Assembly (NCBI RefSeq): GCF_000708885.1
Contig: NZ_JEOE01000013.1
Span: forward strand, 26,272 to 90,271
Direction: 5' to 3'
DNA length: 64,000 nucleotides
DNA from: Cellulomonas sp. HZM
GTDB taxonomy: Bacteria > Actinomycetota > Actinomycetes > Actinomycetales > Cellulomonadaceae
Shown here: positions 34,277-44,443 of the stretch, piece by piece
Position numbering within the stretch: position 1 is the first letter of the stretch
Layout: every line of letters begins with the position of its first letter
Notes under the pieces: generated by a model
Told to the model about the DNA's origin: nothing
Database searches by the model: none
The model's input: the letters and a program-made list of their open reading frames with translations, nothing else
Program-made: the position numbers and the translations under genes

Positions 34277-35794
34277 ATGAGCGCGCCCGTGGCCGATCCG
34301 TCCCTCGTCGACAAGCTCTCCACCGATCTGCGTGCCGCCGGGTACGGCGTCGCCGGTGTCGAGGAGCTGCTCGGGCCGATGGCCGCCGACGCGCTGCACC
34401 GCGAGGAGCCCGTGCCGGCGCTGCGAGCCGTCGCCGACAGCACCGAGCCCCTCGCCACGCTCGTCGCCGCGTTCCTGCTCGGGCGCTCGGTCCCGGCGGA
34501 ACGGGTCGCCCGGGCGTTGCCCACGCTCGGCGTCGACGGGGCGACCTGGCTCGGCCTCGTCGAGCGCGACGGGGACGACGTCCGCGCGCTCGTCGACCTG
34601 CGCCCCTACACCGCGGCCGACGGCACCGGCGAGGTCGACTGGTGGATCGCGTCCGACCTCGGCGAGCTCGCGACCGGGCACGCGCTGCGCACGGACCACG
34701 TGCTCGGCGTCGGCGGAGCGTCGACCACGCTCGCGCAGGTCACCGTCCGCACGCCCGTGGACCGCGTGCTCGACCTCGGCACGGGCTGCGGCATCCAGGC
34801 GCTGCACGCGTCGCGCCACGCGACCAGCGTCACGGCGAGCGACATCTCCCGCCGCGCGCTCGGGTTCGCCGCGTTCAACGCCGCGCTCGCGGGCGTCGAT
34901 CTCGACCTGCGTGAGGGCTCGATGCTGGACCCGGTGCGGGCCGAGTCCTTTGACCTCGTCGTGAGCAACCCGCCGTTCGTCATCACGCCGCGCGGCGCCG
35001 ACGTGCCGGAGTACGAGTACCGCGACGGCGGCCGCGCGGGCGACGACATCGTCTCCGACCTGGTCCGCGACGTGGGTGCCGTGCTCGCGCCCGGGGGCGT
35101 CGCGCAGCTGCTCGGCAACTGGGAGGTGCGACGCGGCGCGCAGTGGTCCGACCGCGTCGAGCAGTGGGTCGAGGACTCCGGGCTCGACGCGTGGGTGGTG
35201 CAGCGCGAGCTGCAGGACCCCGCGCAGTACGCCGAGACGTGGATCCGCGACGGCGGCACGACGCCCGAGCGTGACCCGCAGGCGTGGGCACGCCGCTACG
35301 AGGCATGGCTGGACGACTTCGCGAGCCGCGACGTCGAGGCGATCGGCTTCGGCATCGTGACGCTGCGCCGGCCGACGAGCGGCACGCCCACGCTGCGCCG
35401 CCTCGAGGAGGTCACCGGTTCCGTGCAGCAGCCCCTCGGGCCCTCGATCGCCGCCTCGCTCGCCGCGAGCACGTGGCTCGAGCGGCACGCGGACCTCTCG
35501 TCGGCCCGGCTGGTCGTCGCGCCCGACGTCACCGAGGAGCGGTACCTGACCCCCGGCGAGGTGGACCCGCAGGTCGTGATCATCCGGCAGGGCGGTGGCT
35601 TCGGCCGCGCCGTGCAGGCGGGGACGGCGCTCGCGGGCTTCGTCGGCGCGTGCGACGGGGACCTGTCCGTGGGGCAGCTGGTCGGGGCGCTGGGCGCTCT
35701 GCTCGGGGTGCCGGCCGACGACGTCGCGGCGGACGTGCTGCCGAGCGTGCGCGGGCTGGTGCGCGACGGTCTGCTCGTCCCGGTCGAGGACTGA
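34277..35794 (+). CDS. class I SAM-dependent methyltransferase with extra N- and C-domains
   Basis: A 505-residue cytosolic protein. The central methyltransferase domain has VLDLGTGCGIQALHAS (SAM-binding motif I, about residues 163-178) and DLVVSNPPFVITPRG (NPPF motif of N-methyltransferases of glutamine or adenine, about 230-244). The N-terminal 130 residues are a helical/winged domain (VAAFLLGRSVPAERVARALPTLGV) and the last 130 residues a further winged-helix-like domain (LVGALGALLGVPADDVAADVLPSVRGLV). This three-part form is common in actinobacteria. NPPF suggests methylation of a planar amide or amine; the target is unknown. The stop codon is the first of a run of TGA-bearing 11-bp repeats. 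Confidence 0.88.
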   Translation: MSAPVADPSLVDKLSTDLRAAGYGVAGVEELLGPMAADALHREEPVPALRAVADSTEPLATLVAAFLLGRSVPAERVARALPTLGVDGATWLGLVERDGDDVRALVDLRPYTAADGTGEVDWWIASDLGELATGHALRTDHVLGVGGASTTLAQVTVRTPVDRVLDLGTGCGIQALHASRHATSVTASDISRRALGFAAFNAALAGVDLDLREGSMLDPVRAESFDLVVSNPPFVITPRGADVPEYEYRDGGRAGDDIVSDLVRDVGAVLAPGGVAQLLGNWEVRRGAQWSDRVEQWVEDSGLDAWVVQRELQDPAQYAETWIRDGGTTPERDPQAWARRYEAWLDDFASRDVEAIGFGIVTLRRPTSGTPTLRRLEEVTGSVQQPLGPSIAASLAASTWLERHADLSSARLVVAPDVTEERYLTPGEVDPQVVIIRQGGGFGRAVQAGTALAGFVGACDGDLSVGQLVGALGALLGVPADDVAADVLPSVRGLVRDGLLVPVED

Positions 35795-35866
35795 GCGGGC
35801 ACTGAGCGGGCACTGAGCCAGCACTGAGCGGGCACCGAGCGGGCATTGAGCCGGCACCGGGCAAGG
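35790..35866. repeat. 11-bp tandem repeats at the methyltransferase stop codon
   Basis: Six units of ACTGAGCGGGC with small changes plus a degraded seventh. TGA falls at 35792 (the real stop), 35803, 35814 and 35825, covering all three frames. Confidence 0.9.
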
Positions 35867-35989
35867 CCCGGACGGGCGCGAACCCGCAGGTCGCAGCCTC
35901 ACAGGTCAGCCACAGGTTGCTGACACCCTCGCACCAGGACCCCTTCCTACGGTCGTCGACAGCACATCGACACCACCGTGAGGGAGAGC
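35867..35989. other. intergenic region before the export operon
   Basis: It holds no open gene. It contains CACAGGTCAGCCACAGG direct-repeat-like sequence but no confident promoter. Confidence 0.3.
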
Positions 35990-37312
35990 ATGCGCGCGCG
36001 CTGGAGGGGGACCCGCCTGTGGGTCCGAGGAGTAGCTGTCGTCGTGGCGGTGGCGCTGGTCGCCACCGGGGCCTGGTGGATCTGGTGGCGGGACCCGTCG
36101 TCCGCACAGGCCCAGCAGCCGACGACGCGCTCGGTCCAGGCGAGCCTGACGACGATGGAGAAGTCCGTCTCGGCGACGGGCACGATCGAGCCGGTCGTCA
36201 GCGAGGACGTGAGCTTCGCGGTCTCGGGCACGGTCCTCTCGGTCGACGTCGCCGCGGGTGACACCGTCAAGAAGGGGCAGAGGCTCGCGACCGTGAGCAC
36301 GCTGCAGCTCGACGCGGACCTGCTCGACGCGAAGTCGACGCTCGCGCAGGCCAAGGCGCGGCTCGCCGACCTCGAGGACTCGAGCGACGGCTCCGACTCG
36401 TCCGACGCGCAGATCGCCGCGGCCGACGCGCAGGTCGACGTCGCGCAGGCGTCGGTCGACTCGGCGAAGGACGCGGTCGACGACGCGACGCTCGTCGCAC
36501 CGGTCGCAGGCACGGTCACGACGGTCGGCATCGAGGTCGGCGACGTCGTGAGCGGCTCGGGCAGCAGCGGGTCGGGCAGCGGGTCGGGCAGCGGCTCCGG
36601 CAGCGGCGCCGGTGGCGGGACCGGCGGCGGCGCGAGCAGCTCCGCGTCGAGCTCGTCGTCCTCGTCGTCGGGCCAGTTCACGATCGTCGGGACCAAGAAG
36701 TGGGAGGTCTCCACCACGGTCGGCGAGTCCGACGTGGCGAACATCAAGGTCGGCAACCAGGTCGAGATGACGTCCGACGACCTCACCGACACGCTGTACG
36801 GCACGGTGAGCGAGGTCGGTCTCGTCTCGTCGACCACGTCCGGGGTCGCCGGCTACCCGGTGGTCGTCGCGGTCACGGGCGACACCGCGAAGCTGCACGA
36901 CGGTGTGAGCGTGGACGCGACGATCATCTACCAGCGCCGCACGGACGTGCTGACGGTCCCGGCCCTGGCGGTCACCACCGAGGACGGCACCAGCACGGTG
37001 ACGGTGCAGACCACGGACGGCACGACGAAGAAGGTCACCGTCACCACCGGCGAGACGTCGGGGAACGTCGTCGAGATCACCAAGGGTCTGTCCGAGGGCG
37101 ACTCCGTGGTCCTGACCGTGTTCCAGGCAGGGACGGGCAACCGCTCGGGCAACGGCAACGGCAGCGGCAACCGGGACGAGGGTGGCTTCCCGGGCGGCTT
37201 CCCCGAGGGCGGCTTCCCGGGCGGCGCCGGGAGCTTCCAGGGGGGCCAGGGCGGCCAGGGCGGCTACGGCGGCAACGGTGCACGCTTCCAGGGCGGTGGT
37301 CGCAATGGCTGA
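35990..37312 (+). CDS. MacA-like membrane fusion adaptor
   Basis: A 440-residue periplasm-side adaptor of an ABC export system. An N-terminal membrane helix (VAVVVAVALVATGAWWIWW) is followed by a lipoyl/HlyD domain (SFAVSGTVLSVDVAAGDTVKKGQRLATV, paired with DATLVAPVAGTVTTVGIEVGDVV). A short coiled coil (90-140) and a barrel domain follow. A Ser/Gly-rich insert (about 190-225) and a Gly/Phe/Gln-rich tail (from about 390) are unusual. ATG 35990 has GAGGGAGAG upstream; GTG 35978 is a poorer alternative. It overlaps the ATPase gene by 8 bp. Cargo is unknown. Confidence 0.9.
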   Translation: MRARWRGTRLWVRGVAVVVAVALVATGAWWIWWRDPSSAQAQQPTTRSVQASLTTMEKSVSATGTIEPVVSEDVSFAVSGTVLSVDVAAGDTVKKGQRLATVSTLQLDADLLDAKSTLAQAKARLADLEDSSDGSDSSDAQIAAADAQVDVAQASVDSAKDAVDDATLVAPVAGTVTTVGIEVGDVVSGSGSSGSGSGSGSGSGSGAGGGTGGGASSSASSSSSSSSGQFTIVGTKKWEVSTTVGESDVANIKVGNQVEMTSDDLTDTLYGTVSEVGLVSSTTSGVAGYPVVVAVTGDTAKLHDGVSVDATIIYQRRTDVLTVPALAVTTEDGTSTVTVQTTDGTTKKVTVTTGETSGNVVEITKGLSEGDSVVLTVFQAGTGNRSGNGNGSGNRDEGGFPGGFPEGGFPGGAGSFQGGQGGQGGYGGNGARFQGGGRNG

Positions 37313-38035
37313 CCTGTTCCCCGCACCGATCACCGTACTGGACGCACCGGACGCCCCGGTCATCGAGCTCGTCGGCGCGCGCAAGACGTACCGCACCGGC
37401 GCGATCGAGTTCGAGGCCCTGCGCGGCGTCGACCTGCGGATCGAGCAGGGCGAGTACGTCGCGATCATGGGCCCCTCGGGGTCCGGCAAGTCGACGCTCA
37501 TGAACATCCTGGGCTGCCTCGACATCCTCACGCAGGGCGAGTACCGCCTCGCAGGGGAGGACATCGAGGAGCTCGACGAGGTGGATCTCGCGCAGGTCCG
37601 CAACGAGCGCATCGGCTTCGTCTTCCAGCAGTTCCACCTGCTGCCGTCGCTGTCCGCGCTGCGCAACGTCGAGCTGCCCCTCATGTACCGCCGCGTCGAG
37701 CCGGCCGAGCGTCGGCGCCGCGCGACCGAGGCGCTCGAGCGCGTCGGCCTCGGCGACCGGCTGAGCAACCGCCCGGGCGAGCTGTCCGGCGGTCAGCAGC
37801 AGCGCGTCGCGGTGGCCCGCGCGCTCGTCGGCGAGCCCGACCTGCTGCTGGCCGACGAGCCCACCGGCAACCTCGACTCGTCCTCGAGCGAGGACGTGCT
37901 GCGGCTGTTCGACGAGCTGCACGCCCAGGGCGCGACGATCGTGCTCATCACGCACGAGCTCGAGGTGGCCCAGGCGGCGCACCGCATCGTGTTCGTGCGC
38001 GACGGGCTCGTCCAGAGCGACGAGGTGATCGGCCG

Positions 38036-38039
<4 letters not shown>
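37305..38039 (+). CDS. MacB-type ABC transporter ATPase
   Basis: A 244-residue ATPase of the lipoprotein/macrolide export (LolD/MacB) group. Walker A is MGPSGSGKST, the Q-loop is FVFQQFHLLP, the signature is LSGGQQQRVAVARAL and Walker B is LLLADEPTGNLD. The first 20 residues are a variable leader. It drives the permease encoded directly after it (4-bp overlap at 38036-38039) and is overlapped by the adaptor gene upstream. All are one operon. Confidence 0.96.
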
Positions 38040-39268
<1,229 letters not shown>

Positions 39269-39342
39269 TGTCCGCGATGTCACCCCGCACGCGCACCCCC
39301 CACCAGCGCTCCCCCCAGGGGAGCCCCCGTCAGGAGAAGGTC

Positions 39343-40389
39343 ATGTCCCGTCGTCTGCTCGCCCTCGCCGCGCCCGTCGCGGTCCTCACGATGCTCGTCG
39401 CCGGCTGCTCGTCGGGCTCCGGCTCCGACACGTCGGCGCAGCCGCGGTCCACGGCCGGCAGCGAAGGCGGCGGCCAGCAGGGCCGGCAGCAGGGTCAGCA
39501 GGGTGGCGGGCAGCAGGGTCAGGGCGGCGGCGGTGTCAGCGGGCAGATCGCCGCGATCACCGGCAAGGTCGCGCAGGTCCGTGACACCGACGGCCAGACG
39601 GCCGTGACGTGGACCGACGACACCACGGTGACCACGACGAAGACGGTCGCGCTCGCGGACGTGAAGGTCGGCTCGTGCGTGTTCGCGGTGACGGGCGGCC
39701 AGACGAACGGTCAGAACGGGACGGCGAACGGGTCGACGAGCTCGTCGGCCTCCACCACCGCCACGCGCGTGACGATCAGCGAGGCGACCGACGGCGAGTG
39801 CACCGCCGGGTTCGGTGGCGGCTTCGGAGGCGGACGTGGCGGCGGTCAGCCCGGTGGCATGCCGACCGACCTGCCGAGCGGGATGCCCACGGACATGCCG
39901 AACGGGGGCTCCGGGAACGGAGGCGGGAACGGCGACCGGCCGAGCGGAGCCCCGACGGGGATGCCCGGCGGCGGGTTCGGCGGCTTCACCGGCGGCAAGG
40001 TGACCGCGGTCTCGGGCGACACCATCACGGTCGAGACAGCCGCGACGAACGGCGGCTCGGCCGGCACGGCGACCATCACGGTCGGCAGCGACACCACGTA
40101 CTCGACGACGGTCGCGGCGACGACGAAGGCGCTCGTCGAGGGCGCGTGCGTCTCGGTGCGAGGCAGGTCCGACGACTCCGGGACGGTCACCGCGACGAGC
40201 ATCACCGTGTCGAAGGCGGTCGACGGGGAGTGCACCACCGGCTTCGGGGGCGGCCGCGGCGGGTTCGGCGGCGGTCGGGGCGGCCCTGGCAACGGCAACG
40301 GGAACGGCAACGGGCAGGGCAACGGGACGGGCAACGGCAACGGCAACGGCTCCGGCGACGGGCAGGGCGGGGCGGGCTCGGATGCGTGA
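39343..40389 (+). CDS. lipoprotein with duplicated DUF5666-like domain and Gly/Asn-rich tail
   Basis: A 348-residue lipoprotein: signal peptide with lipobox LVAGC (Cys22), a Gln/Gly-rich linker, then two similar beta domains. The first runs from GQIAAITGKVAQVRD to SEATDGECTAGFGGG. The second runs from GKVTAVSGDTITVET to KAVDGECTTGFGGG, so the unit is an internal duplication of about 100 residues. A Gly/Asn/Gln tail ends it. Such domains sit with MacAB-type exporters in actinobacteria, perhaps as an external partner; this is inference. CAGGAGAAGG lies 6 nt before ATG 39343. It overlaps the next gene by 8 bp. Confidence 0.85.
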   Translation: MSRRLLALAAPVAVLTMLVAGCSSGSGSDTSAQPRSTAGSEGGGQQGRQQGQQGGGQQGQGGGGVSGQIAAITGKVAQVRDTDGQTAVTWTDDTTVTTTKTVALADVKVGSCVFAVTGGQTNGQNGTANGSTSSSASTTATRVTISEATDGECTAGFGGGFGGGRGGGQPGGMPTDLPSGMPTDMPNGGSGNGGGNGDRPSGAPTGMPGGGFGGFTGGKVTAVSGDTITVETAATNGGSAGTATITVGSDTTYSTTVAATTKALVEGACVSVRGRSDDSGTVTATSITVSKAVDGECTTGFGGGRGGFGGGRGGPGNGNGNGNGQGNGTGNGNGNGSGDGQGGAGSDA

Positions 40390-42715
40390 CGCACGCAGGC
40401 GCAAGAGGGCGGCGCGCCGTCGCCGCGTCGTCATCGGCACGGTCGCGGGGGTCGTCGCGGTGACACTCGTCGGCGGGGGCGTCGCCCTCGCGGCAGGGCG
40501 CGGCGACACGGACCGCTACCGCACGGCGACCGCGTCGCTCGGCTCGGTCACCCAGCGTGTCGACGCGGTCGGGACCGTCTCGTCCGCGGTGCGTCGGGAT
40601 GCGGCGTTCTCGGTCGGTGGCACCGTGAGATCGGTGAAGGTCGCCGTCGGGGACGCCGTGACCTCGGGTCAGGTCCTGGCGACGCTCGACGACTCCGACC
40701 TGCAGGACGCTGTCGACTCCGCGAGCTCGACGCTCGCGGACGCCGAGCAGCAGCTGCAGGACGACATCGACTCGCAGACGAGCACGACGAGCACCAGCTC
40801 GACGAGCAGCACGAGCGCGACGAACGCGTCGGCCTCGTCGTCGTCCTCGTCGTCCACGGCCGCGACCTCTGCGACGCTCACCTCGTCGACCACCGCGACG
40901 GTCACCGACGCGGTCTACGTGGTCCCGGCGACCGCCACGACGCGCACGGTCGCGGCGACGGCAGCGACGCCGACCACCGCGGCGTCGCCCAGCCCGACGA
41001 CCAGCCCGACGACCACCTCGGCGGCCGGATCGTCGGACGACGTCACGACCGCCCTCGCGGCGGTCAAGGCGGCGCAGGACAAGGTGCTCGCGCAGTACGA
41101 CGTCGCGACCAAGGCGCTGTCCGGCAGCGACGACCGGGTGTCCGCCGCGCAGGCGGCGTGCGAGGCGTTCCTCGCGGTCGACGTCACGTCCGGGACGGCG
41201 TCGAAGGGTGACGTCCTGACGATCACGCCGGGCACGGCCGCCGCCGGGTCGGCGGTCAAGGTCGTCGCGACCGGTGTCAGCGGCTCCGACCCCGTCGAGC
41301 TGCGGCTCGTCTCGAGCGGTGCCGTGCTGGCGACGGTCGACCCCGGCTCGGACGGCTCGTTCACGGTCGGCGCGGTCATCCCGTCGTCGGCCGGCGGCGA
41401 CGACGCGATCGCCCTCTACCAGGGCGGCGCGAAGGTCTCGTCGACGTCGATCACGGTCACCGCGGCCGACGACACGTCGGTCGCCGACTCGCTCAAGACC
41501 TGCCAGAGCGCGCTCGGTGACGCGCTCGACGACGCGACCGCGGTCGGCGCGGCGCAGAAGAAGCTCATGACGCTGGTCGACGCGCTCGACGGCGCGGTGA
41601 GCGACCTGCAGACGGCTGTCGCCGCCGCGCAGCAGGGCACCGGTGGTACGACGACCCCGACCCCCCCGCCGTCCCAGTCCGCGAACCCGGGCGACGGCTC
41701 CGGCGGCAAGGGTGGCGCCGACGGCTCGGGCGAGGGGAGCCAGGGCGGTCAGGGCGGCTCACGCGGCTCGGGAACCCCGAGCGCGGGCGGTCAGGGCGGC
41801 GGCACCGGGACGCAGGGAACCCAGGGAACCCAGGGAACCCAGGGAACCCAGGGAACCCAGGGCACCCAGGGCGCTGGCGGTCAGGGCGGTTCCGGCGGAT
41901 CCGGCAGCCAGGGCTCGGGATCGTCGGCCACGACGAAGACCGCGACGGCCGCCGACCTCGTCGCCGACCGCGCCGCGATCGACCTCGCGGAGGCGAACCT
42001 CGAGGTCGCGAAGAGCAAGCTCGACCTCGTCGACCTCACGAGCCCGATCGCGGGCAAGGTCGCCGCGGTCTCGATCGGGAAGGGCGACACCGTCTCGGCG
42101 TCGTCGTCGACCGCGGTGATCACGGTCGTCGGGGGCGACGGCTACACGGTCTCGACGACCATCCCGCTCACGTCGATCGACAAGGTGAAGATCGGCCAGA
42201 CCGCGCAGATGACGACGCGCACCACGAGCGACGCGCTGACGGCCACGGTCTCGTCGATCGGCATCCTCGACGTCTCGACGTCGTCGACCCCGGCGTACAC
42301 GGTGGAGCTGACGGTCGACCCGGGCGACGTCCAGCTGTACGACGGCTCGTCGGCCCAGCTGCGCATCGAGGTGGCCGACGGCGACAAGGTCCTCACGGTC
42401 CCGACGTCCGCGGTGCACGTGGACGGCTCGACGGCGACGGTTCAGACGCTCACCGACGGCAAGGTCTCGACGGTCACGGTCGAGCGCGGCGCCGTCGGCT
42501 CGGAGCTCACGCAGATCACGTCCGGGCTGAAGGCCGGTGACGTGGTGGTGCTCGCGGACCTCACGAAGGCGATGGACTCGGGCAGCTCGTCGTCCTCGTC
42601 GGGGCTCTCTGGCCTCGGCGGGTCGAGCTCGCAGCAGGGGACCCGCGGCTTCGGGGGTCAGGGCGGGTTCGGCGGTGGCTACGGCGGCGCGGGTGGAGGG
42701 CCTGGCGGCCGCTGA
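40382..42715 (+). CDS. second HlyD/MacA-like adaptor with long low-complexity inserts
   Basis: A 777-residue adaptor, far longer than the usual 350-450. It has an N-terminal helix and a lipoyl half RDAAFSVGGTVRSVKVAVGDAVTSGQVLATL. A Ser/Thr-rich insert (about 130-220), an Ig-like domain (270-360) and a Gly/Gln/Thr insert with GTQ repeats (about 420-515) follow. Then come the second lipoyl half SPIAGKVAAVSIGKGDTVSA, a barrel domain and a Gly-rich tail. The halves are in the right order, so the inserts replace the hairpin. The first residues overlap the lipoprotein gene. The stop is in an 11-bp TGA repeat. Confidence 0.88.
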   Translation: MRDARRRKRAARRRRVVIGTVAGVVAVTLVGGGVALAAGRGDTDRYRTATASLGSVTQRVDAVGTVSSAVRRDAAFSVGGTVRSVKVAVGDAVTSGQVLATLDDSDLQDAVDSASSTLADAEQQLQDDIDSQTSTTSTSSTSSTSATNASASSSSSSSTAATSATLTSSTTATVTDAVYVVPATATTRTVAATAATPTTAASPSPTTSPTTTSAAGSSDDVTTALAAVKAAQDKVLAQYDVATKALSGSDDRVSAAQAACEAFLAVDVTSGTASKGDVLTITPGTAAAGSAVKVVATGVSGSDPVELRLVSSGAVLATVDPGSDGSFTVGAVIPSSAGGDDAIALYQGGAKVSSTSITVTAADDTSVADSLKTCQSALGDALDDATAVGAAQKKLMTLVDALDGAVSDLQTAVAAAQQGTGGTTTPTPPPSQSANPGDGSGGKGGADGSGEGSQGGQGGSRGSGTPSAGGQGGGTGTQGTQGTQGTQGTQGTQGTQGAGGQGGSGGSGSQGSGSSATTKTATAADLVADRAAIDLAEANLEVAKSKLDLVDLTSPIAGKVAAVSIGKGDTVSASSSTAVITVVGGDGYTVSTTIPLTSIDKVKIGQTAQMTTRTTSDALTATVSSIGILDVSTSSTPAYTVELTVDPGDVQLYDGSSAQLRIEVADGDKVLTVPTSAVHVDGSTATVQTLTDGKVSTVTVERGAVGSELTQITSGLKAGDVVVLADLTKAMDSGSSSSSSGLSGLGGSSSQQGTRGFGGQGGFGGGYGGAGGGPGGR
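41807..41869. repeat. 9-bp tandem repeats coding for GTQ
   Basis: Seven in-frame units near GGAACCCAG encode Gly-Thr-Gln runs in the second adaptor; the middle five are identical. Confidence 0.9.
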
Positions 42716-42744
42716 GCGGCCGATGAGCGGCCGATGAGCGGCCG
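42712..42744. repeat. 11-bp tandem repeats at the adaptor stop codon
   Basis: CTGAGCGGCCG, ATGAGCGGCCG, ATGAGCGGCCG. TGA at 42713 (the real stop), 42724 and 42735 covers all three frames, as at 35790. Confidence 0.9.
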
Positions 42745-42858
42745 GCGAGGACGGGCGGCCCGGCCGGCATCCTGCGGGGTGGCGGCCGGGCCGTCGGTGG
42801 TCGCTAGGCTCGCTCACGGTCCTCGCATCCGCGGGGCCGCGCCGCAGCGGGAGAGCAC

Positions 42859-43719
42859 ATGACGACGAGCAGCACGTCCGGGCCGGTCACTCCTGCGGGA
42901 GCTGCGGACGAGGGGCGTCCGACGGTCGCCGTCGTCGGCGGCGGCGTGATGGGCGAGGCGCTGCTGCACGCGGTCCTCACCGCCGGGTGGGCGCCCGAGC
43001 AGGTCGAGGTCGTCGAACGGGCCGTGCCGCGTGCCGACGAGCTCGCGGGGCGCTACGGCGTGCGCACGGGCGCGACGACCGAGGCGGCGGCCGCGCGCGC
43101 GGACGTGGTGCTGCTCGCGGTCAAGCCCGACGTGGTCCCCGCGGTGCTGGCCACGCTCGCGCCGGTGCTGCGCGGCGGGACGCTCGTCGTGAGCGTCGCC
43201 GCCGGGGTCCCGCTCGCGACGTACGAGAAGGCGCTGCCCACCGGGACGCCCGTCGTGCGCGTCATGCCCAACACGCCGGCGGTGGTCGGCAAGGGGGCGT
43301 CCGCGATCGCCGCGGGCACGAGCGCGCACGACGGCCACCTCGAGCTGACCGAGCGGCTGCTCGCGGCGACCGGCCTGGTGGTCCGCGTCCCGGAGAAGCA
43401 GCTCGACGCCGTCACCGCGATCTCCGGCAGCGGCCCGGCGTACGCGTTCTACCTCATCGATGCGATGGCGGAGGCGGGCGTGCTGCTCGGTCTGAGCCGT
43501 GACCTCGCGACGCGTCTCGCGGCGGCGACGGTCGAGGGCGCGGGCGCGCTCGCGGCGTCGTCGGGCGAGCACCCGGCGGTGCTGCGCGAGCGCGTGTCGT
43601 CGCCCGGCGGGACGACGGTCGCCGCGGTCGCACAGCTCGACGCGCACGCCGTCCGCGCGGGTGTGGTCGCCGCCGCGCGGGCCGCGCACGACCGGTCGGT
43701 CGAGCTCGGGAAGGCCTGA
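42859..43719 (+). CDS. proC: pyrroline-5-carboxylate reductase
   Basis: Last step of proline synthesis, reducing pyrroline-5-carboxylate with NAD(P)H. The 286-residue protein has VAVVGGGVMGEALL (GxGxxG-type site 27-32), LLAVKPDVV, VRVMPNTPAVVGKG and the family signature ISGSGPAYAFYLIDAMAEAG, plus the C-terminal VSSPGGTTVAAV. The first 20 residues are variable. GGGAGAG lies upstream of ATG 42859, and TAGGCT near 42806 is a possible -10. Single gene, ending at a shared hairpin with trkA. Confidence 0.95.
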   Translation: MTTSSTSGPVTPAGAADEGRPTVAVVGGGVMGEALLHAVLTAGWAPEQVEVVERAVPRADELAGRYGVRTGATTEAAAARADVVLLAVKPDVVPAVLATLAPVLRGGTLVVSVAAGVPLATYEKALPTGTPVVRVMPNTPAVVGKGASAIAAGTSAHDGHLELTERLLAATGLVVRVPEKQLDAVTAISGSGPAYAFYLIDAMAEAGVLLGLSRDLATRLAAATVEGAGALAASSGEHPAVLRERVSSPGGTTVAAVAQLDAHAVRAGVVAAARAAHDRSVELGKA

Positions 43720-43761
43720 GCCGGGGGACCGAGCGCGCGCAGCTCCCCGGCCGGGCTCAGG
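43715..43761. terminator. hairpin between convergent proC and trkA
   Basis: CCTGAGCC (43715-43722) pairs with GGCTCAGG (43754-43761), extended by further G/C pairs with a one-base bulge. It can serve both strands. Confidence 0.5.
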
Positions 43762-44443
43762 GCCGCGCCGCGAACCGCTCCAGCAGGTCGGCGTGCCCGG
43801 AAACGATGAGCAGGTCGTTCGCCGCGATGCGCGTCTCCGGCTGCGCGTACACGAAGTCCTGCCCCGGGCTCTTCACACCGATGACCGTCACGCCGTAGCG
43901 CTCGCGGATCTTGGACTGGGAGATCGTGAACCCCTGCGTCTCCTTCGGCGGCCGCATCTTCACGACCGTGAAACCGTCCTCGACCTCGATGTAGTCGAGC
44001 AGCTTGCCGGAGACGAGGTGCGCGACGCGTGAGCCCGCGTCGGCCTCGGGCAGCACCACGTGGTGCGCGCCGATGCGCTGCAGGATGCGCGCGTGCTCGG
44101 TGCTGATCGCCTTGGCCCAGATCTGCGGGACCCCGATGTCGACGAGGTTGCCCGTGATGAGCACCGACGCCTCGAGGTAGGAGCCGACGCCGACGACCGC
44201 CACGGGGAACTCGCGCGCGCCGAGCTGCTCGAGCGCCTCGGGGTTGGTCGCGTCGGCCTCGACGAGCGCGATGCGCCCGGCCCACTGCGCGACGAGCTCG
44301 GGCGAGCGCTCGACCGCGAGCACGTCCTGGCCCAGCCGGTCGAGCGTGGCGGCGATCGCGGACCCGAACCGGCCCAGCCCGACGACGAGCACGCCGTCCG
44401 ACTTCCTCGGCGTGCGCGGCGCGTTGTGCGTGGTGTCAGCCAA
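43757..44443 (-). CDS. Trk-type potassium uptake regulatory subunit
   Basis: A 228-residue RCK protein: VLVVGLGRFGSAIAATL is the NAD(H)-binding motif (GLGRFG at 22-27), with EADATNPEAL and the C-terminal TrkA_C domain (QGFTISQSKIRERYGVTVIGVKSPG ... ANDLLIVSGHADLLERF). It gates the potassium channel subunit made by the gene upstream. It overlaps that gene by 8 bp and so belongs to one operon. Such proteins link uptake to redox and membrane state. Symbols trkA, ceoB or ktrA are all used for relatives. Confidence 0.94.
   Translation of the reverse strand: MADTTHNAPRTPRKSDGVLVVGLGRFGSAIAATLDRLGQDVLAVERSPELVAQWAGRIALVEADATNPEALEQLGAREFPVAVVGVGSYLEASVLITGNLVDIGVPQIWAKAISTEHARILQRIGAHHVVLPEADAGSRVAHLVSGKLLDYIEVEDGFTVVKMRPPKETQGFTISQSKIRERYGVTVIGVKSPGQDFVYAQPETRIAANDLLIVSGHADLLERFAARP

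Noticed and set aside
41807..41869. Possible CRISPR-like repeat
   Set aside because: Units are 9 bp, contiguous and coding (GTQ); there are no spacers.
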